Positions 1 to 6,056 of a stretch of 6,056 nt of DNA are shown here, piece by piece (position 1 is the first letter of the stretch; each line of letters opens with the position of its first letter). Below the pieces are notes generated by a model. It was not told the DNA's origin. It saw only the letters and a list, made by a program, of their open reading frames with translations, and did no database searches. The stretch lies in contig DMPQ01000398.1 in the NCBI GenBank assembly GCA_003455945.1, positions 2,622-8,677 of the forward strand, in the 5' to 3' direction. Origin of the DNA: Planctomycetaceae bacterium. GTDB taxonomy: Bacteria > Planctomycetota > Planctomycetia > Pirellulales > Pirellulaceae. The position numbers and the translations under genes were made by a program.

Positions 1-489
1 GGTCGAGACGCCGACGATGTCGCCCGTCTCGCTGACCGCCCACCCTTCGCCCGGACCGGCGAGAACGATGTCGTTCCGCTCGGGATAGACGAAGACGTAC
101 TGGATCCGCTGGAGACCGGCGAGGTACTTGATCTCGGAGGGGAGATCGGCGGTCGTCTTGACGTTCGCTTCGCGAATCGCCGCTTCGAGCCCCTTGAGGC
201 TCACCATCCGCATCTCGGTCTTGTCCGCCATCTCTCCTTCGGCCGGCTTTTCGGCGCGACGAAGGAAATCGACGAACTCGCGACGATCATCGGTCTCGGA
301 GTCGGCGACGACTCCTTCGGCGTCGATCCGGACACCGCCGACATTGTTGAAGAAGCCGAACCCGCCGCCACCGCCACCGGTGCCGCCGGCGATCGCGACC
401 GCATGCGCTCCGGTCGCCAGCAGGCCGACGACTCCCAGCAGCGCGAGCATCTTTCGGATCCGAGGACTCGAAACGAGTCGACGCGACAT
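1..489 (-). CDS. Exported DUF1598-like planctomycete protein, N-terminal part (partial)
   Basis: The first 163 residues are present and the frame is open to the left edge, so the C-terminus is missing. The start is the ATG at 489-487, chosen because GAGGAG (503-498) sits 8 nt upstream; the next in-frame ATG, at residue 14, would remove the charged start of the signal peptide. Residues 1-13 are basic, 14-30 form a hydrophobic core ending in the cleavage-like motif AHA, and a Gly-rich stretch (about 35-45) follows. This suggests export by Sec across the cytoplasmic membrane. Residues about 97-163 contain SLKGLEAAI, then LAGLQRIQYVFVYPERNDI and LAGPGEGW. I recognise this block as typical of the DUF1598 family (PF07643) of planctomycetes, from memory rather than from a search. 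No catalytic residues are evident and the function is unknown. It is divergent from the sigma54 activator at 970, with which it may share a control region. The coding call is firm; the family name is less so. Confidence 0.82.
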   Translation of the reverse strand, partial: MSRRLVSSPRIRKMLALLGVVGLLATGAHAVAIAGGTGGGGGGFGFFNNVGGVRIDAEGVVADSETDDRREFVDFLRRAEKPAEGEMADKTEMRMVSLKGLEAAIREANVKTTADLPSEIKYLAGLQRIQYVFVYPERNDIVLAGPGEGWAVSETGDIVGVST

Positions 490-497
490 ATGCCTTG

Positions 498-503
498 CTC
501 CTC
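498..503 (-). promoter_or_regulatory. Shine-Dalgarno for the exported protein gene
   Basis: On the minus strand this reads GAGGAG, 8 nt upstream of the ATG at 489. It is the clearest ribosome binding site in the window and decides the start of the exported protein. A perfect inverted repeat (510-530) ends only 6 nt upstream of it in the mRNA. Confidence 0.75.
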
Positions 504-509
504 AATTCC

Positions 510-530
510 GGTGTCGGCGACTCCGACACC
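510..530 (-). repeat. Perfect 8-bp-stem hairpin in the leader of the exported protein gene
   Basis: GGTGTCGG (510-517) and CCGACACC (523-530) are exact reverse complements separated by 5 nt. In the leftward mRNA the hairpin ends 6 nt before the Shine-Dalgarno. It lacks a T-run on either strand, so it is not a standard intrinsic terminator. It could be an mRNA stability or translation-control element, or a dyad operator in DNA. The structure is seen directly; the role is inference. Confidence 0.5.
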
Positions 531-708
531 ACCTGGTCTGTTCCGCCTTGTCCGTTCCGCCGCAACGCGTTCCGATGCCCCGATCGACCCGAGTCGAACG
601 ACCGAGCCGCTCCGGACAAGGGAGTGGCCGCCGTCGTTCCGACGCAGGGAACCGGCGAGGGAGCGCGGCGAACCGATGGGCTCGATTCGACTCTTCCCCG
701 TCGGGAGC

Positions 709-732
709 GAAGGGACCTGCGAACTTCCCTTC
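709..732. repeat. Inverted repeat, 7-bp stem with 10-nt loop
   Basis: GAAGGGA (709-715) is the exact reverse complement of TCCCTTC (726-732), with a 10-nt spacer. It lies on the exported-gene side of the likely divergent promoter zone. It could be a leader hairpin or a dyad protein-binding site; there is no T-run to make it a terminator. A 7-bp repeat of this size can occur by chance. Confidence 0.35.
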
Positions 733-760
733 AGTCTACTTACGGCCCTCAGGACCTCGA

Positions 761-805
761 CCGTGTAAAATAAGTGGGCCCCCCGGAAATTGCCAGAAAT
801 TGGTC
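761..805. promoter_or_regulatory. Candidate divergent promoter/operator zone
   Basis: This is the most AT-rich spot in the intergenic region. On the plus strand TAAAAT (766-771) matches the -10 consensus at five of six positions but has no convincing -35 partner. On the minus strand CTGGCA (796-791) and TATTTT (772-767) give a weak sigma70-like pair, each four of six, with an 18-bp spacer. GAAATTG occurs twice (786-792 and 796-802) with a 10-bp period, about one helical turn, as an operator half-site pair might. All of this is by-eye matching to E. coli-type consensus and is tentative for this phylum. Confidence 0.25.
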
Positions 806-912
806 GGTTTCGCCCTCCCTGATCCGACCTCGCGACAACGGATGGGGAACGCTGAGCCGACGACTTTGCGACCGGGCGAATTCCCCCTCGACGGACCATC
901 GCCGCTCGTCTC

Positions 913-937
913 GACCGATCCGGTCCCGACCGGTTTT
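913..937 (+). repeat. Overlapping alternative hairpins plus T-run in the activator leader
   Basis: GACCG (913-917), CGGTC (921-925) and GACCG (928-932) can pair as 1-2 or as 2-3. The second pairing is better drawn as CCGGT (920-924) with ACCGG (929-933) around a CCCG loop, and is directly followed by TTTT (934-937). This resembles a small terminator/antiterminator pair 32 nt before the GTG start. The stems are only 5 bp and the T-run is short, so termination would be weak. Confidence 0.3.
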
Positions 938-959
938 CCGACCCTCGACGTACCTCCTC

Positions 960-963
960 GGAG
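960..963 (+). promoter_or_regulatory. Shine-Dalgarno for the sigma54 activator
   Basis: GGAG lies 6 nt upstream of the GTG at 970 and supports that non-ATG start. A CCTCCTC stretch (953-959) sits immediately 5' of it. Confidence 0.55.
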
Positions 964-969
964 CGGATC

Positions 970-2997
970 GTGCTGGCTTACCTGGTGATTCGCGACGGTA
1001 CGAAATGGTCCGACGTCTTTCGGCTCGTTCCGGGGCGGCGCGTCACGGTCGGCCGTGCGACGACCAATCAGATCGTGATCCGGGACGAGCTGGCGAGTCG
1101 TCAGCACGCCGAGATCTTTCTGGCCGACGGACGCTGGCACATCCGTGACCTGGACAGCCGCAACGGCGTGCAGGTCAACGGCGAATCGATTCGCGGCGAT
1201 CACCCGCTGACCGTCGGCGACCAGATCCGGATCGCCGGCACGCAGCTGGCCTTCGTCACCGACCTGGCCAACGCCTATCGGCGCGGCGACGGAGGGGAGG
1301 AAGGAGCCGAGACGGTCGCTCCCGGAACCATGCCGGCGGGAGCCCTCTCGCCGGCCGATGTCGCTCCGATCGAGGAGACGGGGGACCTGCATGAGCCGAC
1401 GGTGATCACGCACCGCCGCCAGAACACCCGCCTGCTCGAAGCTCCGCAGCTCGACTCGTCCAACGAAGGGAAGCTCGGCAACGCCGCCGCCAAGCTCTGC
1501 AAGCTCGCCTTCGATCTGGCTCGACAGCCCGATCCCAAAGGGGTCGCGCAGATCGCCGTCAACGGTCTGATCGACGGGACTCAGGCCGATGCCGGAGCGG
1601 TCCTGACGTTGGCTCGCGACGAATCAGGGGAGCCGAAGCTGCACGTGCTGGCGAGTCGTTCGGATCGGCTGCCGGTCTACCGCAGCGTCTCGCGCTACCT
1701 GGCCGACACCGTGATCCGCGAAGGGGAGGCGGTGCTGGCTCGCGATATCGCCGGCGACAGCAAGCTCGGCATTCGCGACAGCCAAGGAGAGATGGTCTCG
1801 ACCAGCGTCATCTGCGCTCCGATCCGCTCGGGGAAGCGGATCCTCGGCCTGATCCACCTGTACTCGACCGAGGCGAATCGGTCGCTCGATCCGGTCGATC
1901 TCGAGTTCACGCTGGCGGTCGCCGAGAACATGGCGGTCGCCCTGACGTCGCAGCAGCGGCAACAGGTCCTGGCGGACGATCTGTCGAAGAGCCGCAACGA
2001 ACTGGACGAGCTGCGACAGCGTCTGGCGGTCGAGAGCGAGATCGTCGGCTCCAGCACGGCGATGCTCGACGTGCACGGCCAGATCGTGCGCGCCGCACCG
2101 AGCAACGCCACCGTCCTGGTGCGAGGAGAAAGCGGCGTCGGCAAGGAACTGGTGGCGCGAGCCGTCCACTTCTCGAGCCCCCGCCGACGCGGACCGTTCG
2201 TCTGTCTGAACTGCGCGGCGCTGACCGAATCGCTGCTCGAAAGCGAACTGTTCGGCCACGAGAAGGGAGCGTTCACCGGAGCGACCGAACGGAAGATCGG
2301 CAAGTTCGAGGCGGCCCACAAGGGAACGCTCATGCTCGACGAGATCGGCGAGATGAGCATGGCGATCCAGTCGAAGTTCCTGCGCGTGCTCGAAGGGCAT
2401 CCGTTCGAACGAGTCGGCGGAAGCAAGCCGATCAAGGTCGACGTTCGAGTCATCGCCGCCACGAATCGCAATCTCGAGACGGCGGTCCGCGAAGGGAACT
2501 TCCGCAAGGATCTCTACTTCCGACTGCACGTTCTCGAGATCCAGGTCCCTCCGCTCCGAAAACGCCCCGACGACCTGATCGAACTCGCCGAACACTTCCT
2601 GAAGAAGTTCAATGCCGAGACGGGGCGGCGGCTGAGCGGCTTTTCGCCCGACGCGCTCCGCAAGATGCGCGACTATCACTGGCCGGGCAACGTCCGCGAA
2701 CTGAAGAACGTCGTCGAACGGGCCGTGGTCTTGGCGCGCGGCGAACGGATCGAGGCGGATGATCTGGCGCTCACGAGTCTGGCGAATACGAGCGAGTCGT
2801 TCGAGATGGCGATGCCGCGGGCGTCGTTCGTCCCGATCAGCCTGACCGAAATGGAACGGCGTCACATCGCCGCGACTCTCGAGGCGACCGGCTGGAACAA
2901 GAGTCAGGCTGCGGGGATCCTCGAGATCGAACGCTCGACGCTCGACCGGAAGATCCGCAAGTACGACATCCGTCGCCCGAGTCGCGGCGGGCAGTAA
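970..2997 (+). CDS. FHA-GAF-AAA+ sigma54-dependent transcriptional activator (Fis-type HTH)
   Basis: This 675-aa protein is a cytoplasmic enhancer-binding activator that uses ATP to open sigma54 RNA polymerase promoters. Residues 3-98 are an FHA (phosphothreonine-binding) domain with its conserved residues: GR at 28-29, SRQH at 43-46, and a DSRNG turn at 62-66 followed by VNG at 69-71. Residues about 100-160 are an acidic, low-complexity linker. Residues about 165-328 fit a GAF sensor domain, joined by a coiled-coil-like segment (about 330-355) to the AAA+ domain (about 357-585). That domain has Walker A GESGVGKE (386-393), the sigma54-contacting GAFTGA loop (433-438), Walker B LMLDE (454-458), the arginine-finger region FRKDLYFRL (511-519) and sensor [10 protein letters not shown] (571-578). 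Residues about 623-667 form a Fis-type helix-turn-helix. All key motifs are intact and no receiver domain is present. The GTG start is favoured because the FHA fold begins at residue 3 and GGAG lies 6 nt upstream. The likely input is a Ser/Thr-phosphorylated partner; the partner and target promoters are unknown. Confidence 0.95.
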   Translation: MLAYLVIRDGTKWSDVFRLVPGRRVTVGRATTNQIVIRDELASRQHAEIFLADGRWHIRDLDSRNGVQVNGESIRGDHPLTVGDQIRIAGTQLAFVTDLANAYRRGDGGEEGAETVAPGTMPAGALSPADVAPIEETGDLHEPTVITHRRQNTRLLEAPQLDSSNEGKLGNAAAKLCKLAFDLARQPDPKGVAQIAVNGLIDGTQADAGAVLTLARDESGEPKLHVLASRSDRLPVYRSVSRYLADTVIREGEAVLARDIAGDSKLGIRDSQGEMVSTSVICAPIRSGKRILGLIHLYSTEANRSLDPVDLEFTLAVAENMAVALTSQQRQQVLADDLSKSRNELDELRQRLAVESEIVGSSTAMLDVHGQIVRAAPSNATVLVRGESGVGKELVARAVHFSSPRRRGPFVCLNCAALTESLLESELFGHEKGAFTGATERKIGKFEAAHKGTLMLDEIGEMSMAIQSKFLRVLEGHPFERVGGSKPIKVDVRVIAATNRNLETAVREGNFRKDLYFRLHVLEIQVPPLRKRPDDLIELAEHFLKKFNAETGRRLSGFSPDALRKMRDYHWPGNVRELKNVVERAVVLARGERIEADDLALTSLANTSESFEMAMPRASFVPISLTEMERRHIAATLEATGWNKSQAAGILEIERSTLDRKIRKYDIRRPSRGGQ

Positions 2998-3022
2998 GGT
3001 GCGGGCAGTAAGACGCGGGCAG
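2987..3022 (+). repeat. 14-bp tandem repeat spanning the activator stop codon
   Basis: GCGGGCAGTAAG starts at 2987 and again at 3001, and GCGGGCAG starts at 3015, giving about 2.6 units with an exact 14-bp period. The activator's TAA (2995-2997) lies inside the first unit. The array looks like a recent slippage duplication at the gene's 3' end. Because 14 is not a multiple of three, the copied TAA is in another frame. Confidence 0.7.
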
Positions 3023-3113
3023 GACACGCTTCATGCGGAGTCGAGACCTCGCCATGCCGCCGAGCCAGGCCGGCGCCGTGGACGTATGCCGACGGTGAAT
3101 CGTTCGCCTGCTG
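2998..3113. other. Convergent intergenic gap, no clear terminator
   Basis: This 116-bp gap lies between the convergent activator and permease genes. Apart from the 14-bp tandem repeat it contains a short self-complementary CGGCGCCG core. I see no stable stem followed by a T-run on either strand, so neither transcript has an obvious intrinsic terminator here. Rho-dependent ending or convergent read-through is possible. Small open frames across it look non-coding. Confidence 0.5.
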
Positions 3114-4178
3114 TCAGCGACGAATCAGGCGGCGGAGCCAGTCCGGCGGATCGTTGCGGAAGCGATCGACGCCGACCGCCGCGATGATCACCGCGCCGAG
3201 CACGATCGACTTCGCCGGACTCTTCAGTCCGAGCTGCACGACGCCGCTCTCGATGATCGCCGCCAACATCGCTCCGGCGAGCGTGCCGATGATCGATCCG
3301 CGTCCGCCGTTCAGGCTTCCGCCGCCGATCACGACCGCGGCGATGAACTGCAGTTCCAGGCCGATCCCGTCGCGCGCACTCGCCTGTTTGATGAACGAGA
3401 ACTGGTAGAGTGCGCCGAGCGCCACGAACAGGCCGCCGATCGTGTAGACCGCCGTCTTGGTCAGGCCGACCGGGATGCCGCAGAGCCGAGCGGTCCGTTC
3501 GTTCGAGCCGATCGCGAAGATGCGGCGGCCGAAGACGGTGGCGTACAGGACGATCCCCAGCAGCAGCGCCGCCAGCCCTTCGACGGCCAGCCCGAGCGGA
3601 AACCACGGTTTCCCTTCGAAACCGAGCGACGAGCCTCGCGCCGCCGCAAGATCGTTCAGCCACCACGGGATCGAACTGCGCGGCGGTTCGAGCGACGTCT
3701 CGTTCGTCACCAGATTGGCCAGCCCCAGAAAGATCGACATCGTGCCGAGCGTCACCACGAACGGAACGATTCCGGTCAGCGAGATGATCCCTCCGTTCAG
3801 CAGTCCGCAGCCGACGCCGGTCAGCAGGCAAGCGGTCACCGCTACCGGCCAACCGAACTCGAGCTCCAGCATCTTCGCCAGGACCGACGAACACAGCGCC
3901 AGCGCCGTTCCGGACGACAGATCGATCCCGCCGGCGATGATGATCACCGTCATGCCGAGCGCCGGGACGGCGATTCTCGCCGCATTGGCGAGCATCAGTC
4001 GCACGTTCGTCGGCGACGCGAAGACTCCTCCCGAATCGATCGCCCAGAAGAAGAACGCCACCAGCAGCATCGCCAGCACCGGGCCGACGTCGGGACGTGC
4101 CAACAGACGCAGCAGGGTTCCGAGCGACGTGCGTCGCGACGGATCGGCGGCGGGGCGAGAGGAAATCGATTCGCTCAT
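3114..4178 (-). CDS. CUT2-family sugar ABC transporter permease (RbsC-like)
   Basis: This 354-aa inner-membrane protein would form the channel of a ribose/galactose-type (CUT2) importer, probably as a homodimer. About ten hydrophobic segments can be drawn, near residues 31-47, 68-85, 90-105, 111-132, 138-158, 193-216, 243-265, 277-287, 293-317 and 322-338. The RbsC-family signature IIIAGGIDLSSG (79-90) is clear, as are VVTLGTMSIFLG (141-152) and the cytoplasmic loop VIGGGSLNGGRGSIIGT (283-299), which typically contacts the ATPase. The length is slightly above the usual 320-340 aa because of a polar N-terminus (1-28) and a hydrophilic cytoplasmic-type tail. The start is the ATG at 4178-4176, overlapping the TGA of the upstream ATPase gene (ATGA). 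The reading frame stays open far upstream through the ATPase gene, but that Arg-rich stretch is an out-of-frame shadow. Family membership is secure; the substrate is not determined. Confidence 0.95.
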   Translation of the reverse strand: MSESISSRPAADPSRRTSLGTLLRLLARPDVGPVLAMLLVAFFFWAIDSGGVFASPTNVRLMLANAARIAVPALGMTVIIIAGGIDLSSGTALALCSSVLAKMLELEFGWPVAVTACLLTGVGCGLLNGGIISLTGIVPFVVTLGTMSIFLGLANLVTNETSLEPPRSSIPWWLNDLAAARGSSLGFEGKPWFPLGLAVEGLAALLLGIVLYATVFGRRIFAIGSNERTARLCGIPVGLTKTAVYTIGGLFVALGALYQFSFIKQASARDGIGLELQFIAAVVIGGGSLNGGRGSIIGTLAGAMLAAIIESGVVQLGLKSPAKSIVLGAVIIAAVGVDRFRNDPPDWLRRLIRR

Positions 4179-5809
4179 CGAGGCGGTCCGTCGGAGGAGT
4201 GTGGACGAGGGTCTGCGGGAGGCATGTCGGAAGCGGCGTCGGACGAACTGCCGTCGCCGCCGATCGCCGCGGCGAGGATGGCGTGCTCGGTCCATTCCGC
4301 GACCGGGCGGACCGCGACGATCCGACCGCGCGACATCACGGCGATCCGGTCGCACGTTCCCAGCAGTTCGGGAAGGTAGGAACTGACCATCACGATCGAG
4401 CGACCTTCGCTCGCCCAAGCACCGAGTCGGCGATAGATCTCGGCCTTGGTGCCGACGTCGATGCCGCGCGTCGGTTCGTCGAGCAGCAGGATCTCGGCGT
4501 CCTGAGCGGCCAAGCGCGCCAGCGCGACCTTCTGCTGGTTCCCTCCCGACAACTCGCCGACCGGCTGGTCGATGCCTCGGCACCGCACCCGAAACGACTC
4601 GACCAACCGCTCGGTCGTGCGGCGTCGTTCGCTCCCCAGCAACAGTCCGCCTCGCGAGAATCGCCTCAATCGGCCGAGCGTCGCGTTCTCGAGGATCGGC
4701 AAGCCGAGCGCGAGCCCCTCGCTCTTGCGATCCTCGCTGACCATCCCCAGGCCGCGTGCGATGCGCCCCGCGATCGAGGCGCCGAGCGGCTTGCCGTCGA
4801 GCAGCAGCGAGCCGGATGAAGCGGGTTCGAGTCCCATCAGCGCGCGGAGCAGTTCGGTCCGCCCCGCGCCGACCAATCCCGCGATCCCCAGGATCTCGCC
4901 GCGCCGTACCGTCAGATTCACGTCGTAGGGGCCGTCGATCGACGACAGATCCCGAAGCGTCAGTCGGTCCTCGCCGACCTCGTGCGGAATCCGCGGGAAG
5001 AACTCGTCGACATCCCGACCGACCATCGACGCGACCAGCCGGCGATCGTCGGTGGACGAGAGTTCCCCCGAGTCGACCTGGCGCCCGTCCCGCAGCACCA
5101 GATACGACTCGCAGACGCGTCGCACCTCTTCGAGGAAATGGCTGATGTACAGGATCGCGACGCCGCGCGCCCGCAGCGTGTCGATGACGGCGAACAGACG
5201 TCGGACGTCGGGGAGCGTGAGCGAGCTGGTCGGCTCGTCGAAGATCACCACCCGCGCCTCGGCCGCCAATGCCCTCGCGATCTCGATCATCTGGCGGACG
5301 CTGACCGACAGCTCGGCGACACGTCGTCGCGGATCGAGATCGCCGTAGCCGAGGACCGCGAGCACCTCGCGCACCTTGCGACGCTGCTCGCCGCGACGGA
5401 GCCAGCCGAAGCGATGCCGCTCCTGGCCGAGCATCACGTTGTCCTCGACGCTCAGATCGGGAGCCAGACTCAGCTCCTGATAGATCATCGCGACGCCGCG
5501 CGCCAGCGCATCGGCCGGATCGGCAGGATCGAACGGGCGACCATCGAGCGTCATCCGCCCCGCATCGGCTCGGTGAGCCCCGCTGAGGATCTTCATCAGC
5601 GTGCTCTTGCCGGCGCCGTTCTCGCCGACGATCGCCAGCGACTCGCCCGGATGGAGGTCGAATCCGACCTCCTCCAGCACCCACGTCCCGCCGAACTGCT
5701 TGCCGAGCCCTTGTGCCGCCAGGATCGGTTTGCCGCGGGGATCGTCGCCGCGCACCGCGGGCGGCTGCGACGAATCGGCCGACGAGCGCGACGGAGGATC
5801 GGTTCTCAT
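4175..5809 (-). CDS. CUT2-family sugar ABC transporter double ATPase (RbsA/MglA type)
   Basis: This 544-aa cytoplasmic protein has two fused nucleotide-binding domains that power sugar import. NBD1 (about 28-265) has Walker A GENGAGKST (62-70), a Q-loop region at YQE (110-112), signature LSVSVRQ (167-173), Walker B VVIFDEPTSS (187-196) and H-loop His224. NBD2 (about 282-515) has a degenerate Walker A, GLVGAGRTE (311-319, Arg in place of Lys), with an intact LSGGNQQK (420-427) and LLLDEPTRGID (441-451), and Ser in place of the switch His (VSSYLPE, 475-481). The degenerate second site is normal for RbsA/MglA proteins. NBD1's LSVS and DEPTSSLT recall MglA from memory, which is too weak to assign galactose. 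At 544 aa it exceeds the usual ~500 because of a polar, probably disordered N-terminus (1-27) and a Ser/Pro/Asp-rich tail (518-544). The ATG at 5809 has no good Shine-Dalgarno, so a slightly later start is possible. It follows the binding-protein gene by 62 bp and overlaps the permease start by 4 nt. Confidence 0.95.
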   Translation of the reverse strand: MRTDPPSRSSADSSQPPAVRGDDPRGKPILAAQGLGKQFGGTWVLEEVGFDLHPGESLAIVGENGAGKSTLMKILSGAHRADAGRMTLDGRPFDPADPADALARGVAMIYQELSLAPDLSVEDNVMLGQERHRFGWLRRGEQRRKVREVLAVLGYGDLDPRRRVAELSVSVRQMIEIARALAAEARVVIFDEPTSSLTLPDVRRLFAVIDTLRARGVAILYISHFLEEVRRVCESYLVLRDGRQVDSGELSSTDDRRLVASMVGRDVDEFFPRIPHEVGEDRLTLRDLSSIDGPYDVNLTVRRGEILGIAGLVGAGRTELLRALMGLEPASSGSLLLDGKPLGASIAGRIARGLGMVSEDRKSEGLALGLPILENATLGRLRRFSRGGLLLGSERRRTTERLVESFRVRCRGIDQPVGELSGGNQQKVALARLAAQDAEILLLDEPTRGIDVGTKAEIYRRLGAWASEGRSIVMVSSYLPELLGTCDRIAVMSRGRIVAVRPVAEWTEHAILAAAIGGDGSSSDAASDMPPADPRPHSSDGPPR

Positions 5810-5871
5810 CGGCGGACTCGCGGACCGAAGGAGAGCGGAGAGTCGGCGACCGAGTCGGCGTTACTCGAGCG
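5810..5871 (-). other. Binding-protein/ATPase intergenic spacer with short repeats
   Basis: This 62-bp spacer sits within the transporter operon. On the plus strand GAGTCGGCG occurs at 5840-5848 and 5852-5860 (12-bp period). CGAGT (5851-5855) can pair with ACTCG (5863-5867) around a 7-nt loop, placing a small hairpin just after the binding-protein stop. Such hairpins often protect the upstream message and raise binding-protein levels over the ATPase, but a 5-bp stem is weak support. Confidence 0.3.
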
Positions 5872-6056
5872 TCACTTCAACGTCGGCGGATGCAGCAGCT
5901 GCTCGATCCGCGGATCGGTCACGTTCTCGGGCTTGGCGACCGCTTCCCCGGTGCCGACGAACGTCTCGACCCGCTGACCTTCCATGTGCCGAGCGAGCGC
6001 CTTGACCGACTCGTAACCCATCTTCACCGGATCCTGCAGGACGAGCCCCTGGCAGC
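5872..6056 (-). CDS. Sugar ABC transporter periplasmic binding protein, C-terminal fragment
   Basis: Only the last 60 residues lie in the window; the gene continues past the right edge and stops at TGA 5874-5872. The fragment carries LVLQDPVKMGYESVKAL (residues 4-20) and VAKPENVTDPRIEQLL (39-54). These match the C-terminal pattern of RbsB-like type 1 periplasmic binding proteins, where a Q-D-P stretch and a following MGY helix line the hinge and the chain ends in a T/P-ENV...LL segment. The Gln at residue 7 corresponds in position to a ligand-contacting Gln in E. coli RbsB, by recalled alignment. Its place immediately upstream of a CUT2 ATPase and permease on the same strand supports the call. 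It would be secreted to the periplasm and deliver sugar to the permease. Signal peptide, operon promoter and most ligand-binding residues are outside the window, so substrate specificity cannot be judged. Confidence 0.85.
   Translation of the reverse strand, partial: CQGLVLQDPVKMGYESVKALARHMEGQRVETFVGTGEAVAKPENVTDPRIEQLLHPPTLK

Larger units (their letters stand above)
490..969. other. Divergent intergenic region, 480 bp, no supported gene
   Basis: This region separates the leftward exported-protein gene from the rightward activator. Open frames crossing it on both strands are Arg/Ser/Pro-rich, show no recognisable domain and mostly run into real genes, so I reject them as coding. It contains an AT-rich spot in an otherwise GC-rich stretch (about 764-802, with TAAAAT and two copies of GAAATTG), a C-run at 779-784, and inverted repeats at 510-530, 709-732 and 913-933. 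If promoters lie in the AT-rich spot, both transcripts would have long leaders of roughly 190 to 270 nt. No tRNA or recognisable riboswitch fold was found by eye. Confidence 0.6.

Noticed and set aside
632..644. CGTCG/CGACG inverted repeat with a 3-nt loop
   Set aside because: A 5-bp GC-rich stem is expected by chance at this composition and has no positional support.
786..810. Possible sigma54 -24/-12 promoter containing TGGCA on the minus strand
   Set aside because: The GC dinucleotide required about 10 bp downstream of the GG is absent, so it does not fit the sigma54 consensus.
953..963. CTCC/GGAG pairing that could hide the activator's Shine-Dalgarno
   Set aside because: The arms are separated by only 2 nt, too tight for a stable hairpin of 4 bp.
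128..988. A 286-aa plus-strand open frame over the exported protein gene and intergenic region
   Set aside because: It is Ser/Pro/Arg-rich, overlaps the signal-peptide gene antisense and runs into the activator start; no domain or ribosome binding site supports it.
1624..3027. A 467-aa minus-strand open frame antisense to the activator
   Set aside because: Its sequence is rich in Arg, Asp and Leu with no recognisable domain. It lies wholly opposite intact AAA+ and HTH motifs and is a common GC-rich antisense shadow.
3114..5684. A single 856-aa minus-strand open frame that would fuse a long N-terminal region to the permease
   Set aside because: Only the last 354 residues (from the ATG at 4178) look like a protein. 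The upstream part is Arg/Gly-rich and out of frame with the clear double-ATPase gene that occupies the same DNA.
4982..5977. A 331-aa plus-strand open frame antisense to the ATPase and the binding-protein end
   Set aside because: It crosses two well-supported genes and their spacer on the other strand and shows no domain; judged a shadow.

Overview
The window looks like chromosomal DNA from a GC-rich planctomycete, probably of the Pirellulales type, although no marker gene fixes the taxon. Three things point that way. The left-edge exported protein resembles the DUF1598 family, which I know essentially only from Planctomycetota. The FHA-GAF-sigma54 activator architecture is common there. The long non-coding leaders and strong GC bias also fit. 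I see no mobile element, CRISPR array, tRNA or rRNA.

Layout: (1) 1-489, minus strand, partial: exported DUF1598-like protein with a signal peptide and good Shine-Dalgarno, running off the left edge. (2) 490-969: 480-bp divergent intergenic region with a likely promoter zone around 761-805 and three inverted-repeat elements. (3) 970-2997, plus strand: complete 675-aa sigma54-dependent activator (FHA, GAF, AAA+, Fis-type HTH) with a GTG start. (4) 2998-3113: short convergent gap with a 14-bp tandem repeat that begins inside the regulator's last codons. (5) 3114-6056, minus strand: a CUT2-family (ribose/galactose type) sugar ABC importer in the order binding protein (C-terminal end only, 5872-6056), double ATPase (4175-5809), permease (3114-4178). 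The ATPase stop and permease start overlap as ATGA.

How the parts work together: the three transporter genes form one leftward operon whose promoter lies beyond the right edge. It would take up a monosaccharide or related small polyol; the substrate cannot be read from this sequence. The activator should combine a phosphothreonine-dependent input (FHA) with a small-ligand or sensory input (GAF) to drive sigma54 promoters. I found no convincing -24/-12 promoter in the window, so its targets are unknown. It converges on the transporter operon and diverges from the exported-protein gene, so a shared promoter region with the latter is the most plausible local link. Most of the window is orderly and conventional; the more unusual signals are the leader hairpins, the stop-spanning tandem repeat and the lack of strong ribosome binding sites on the transporter genes.
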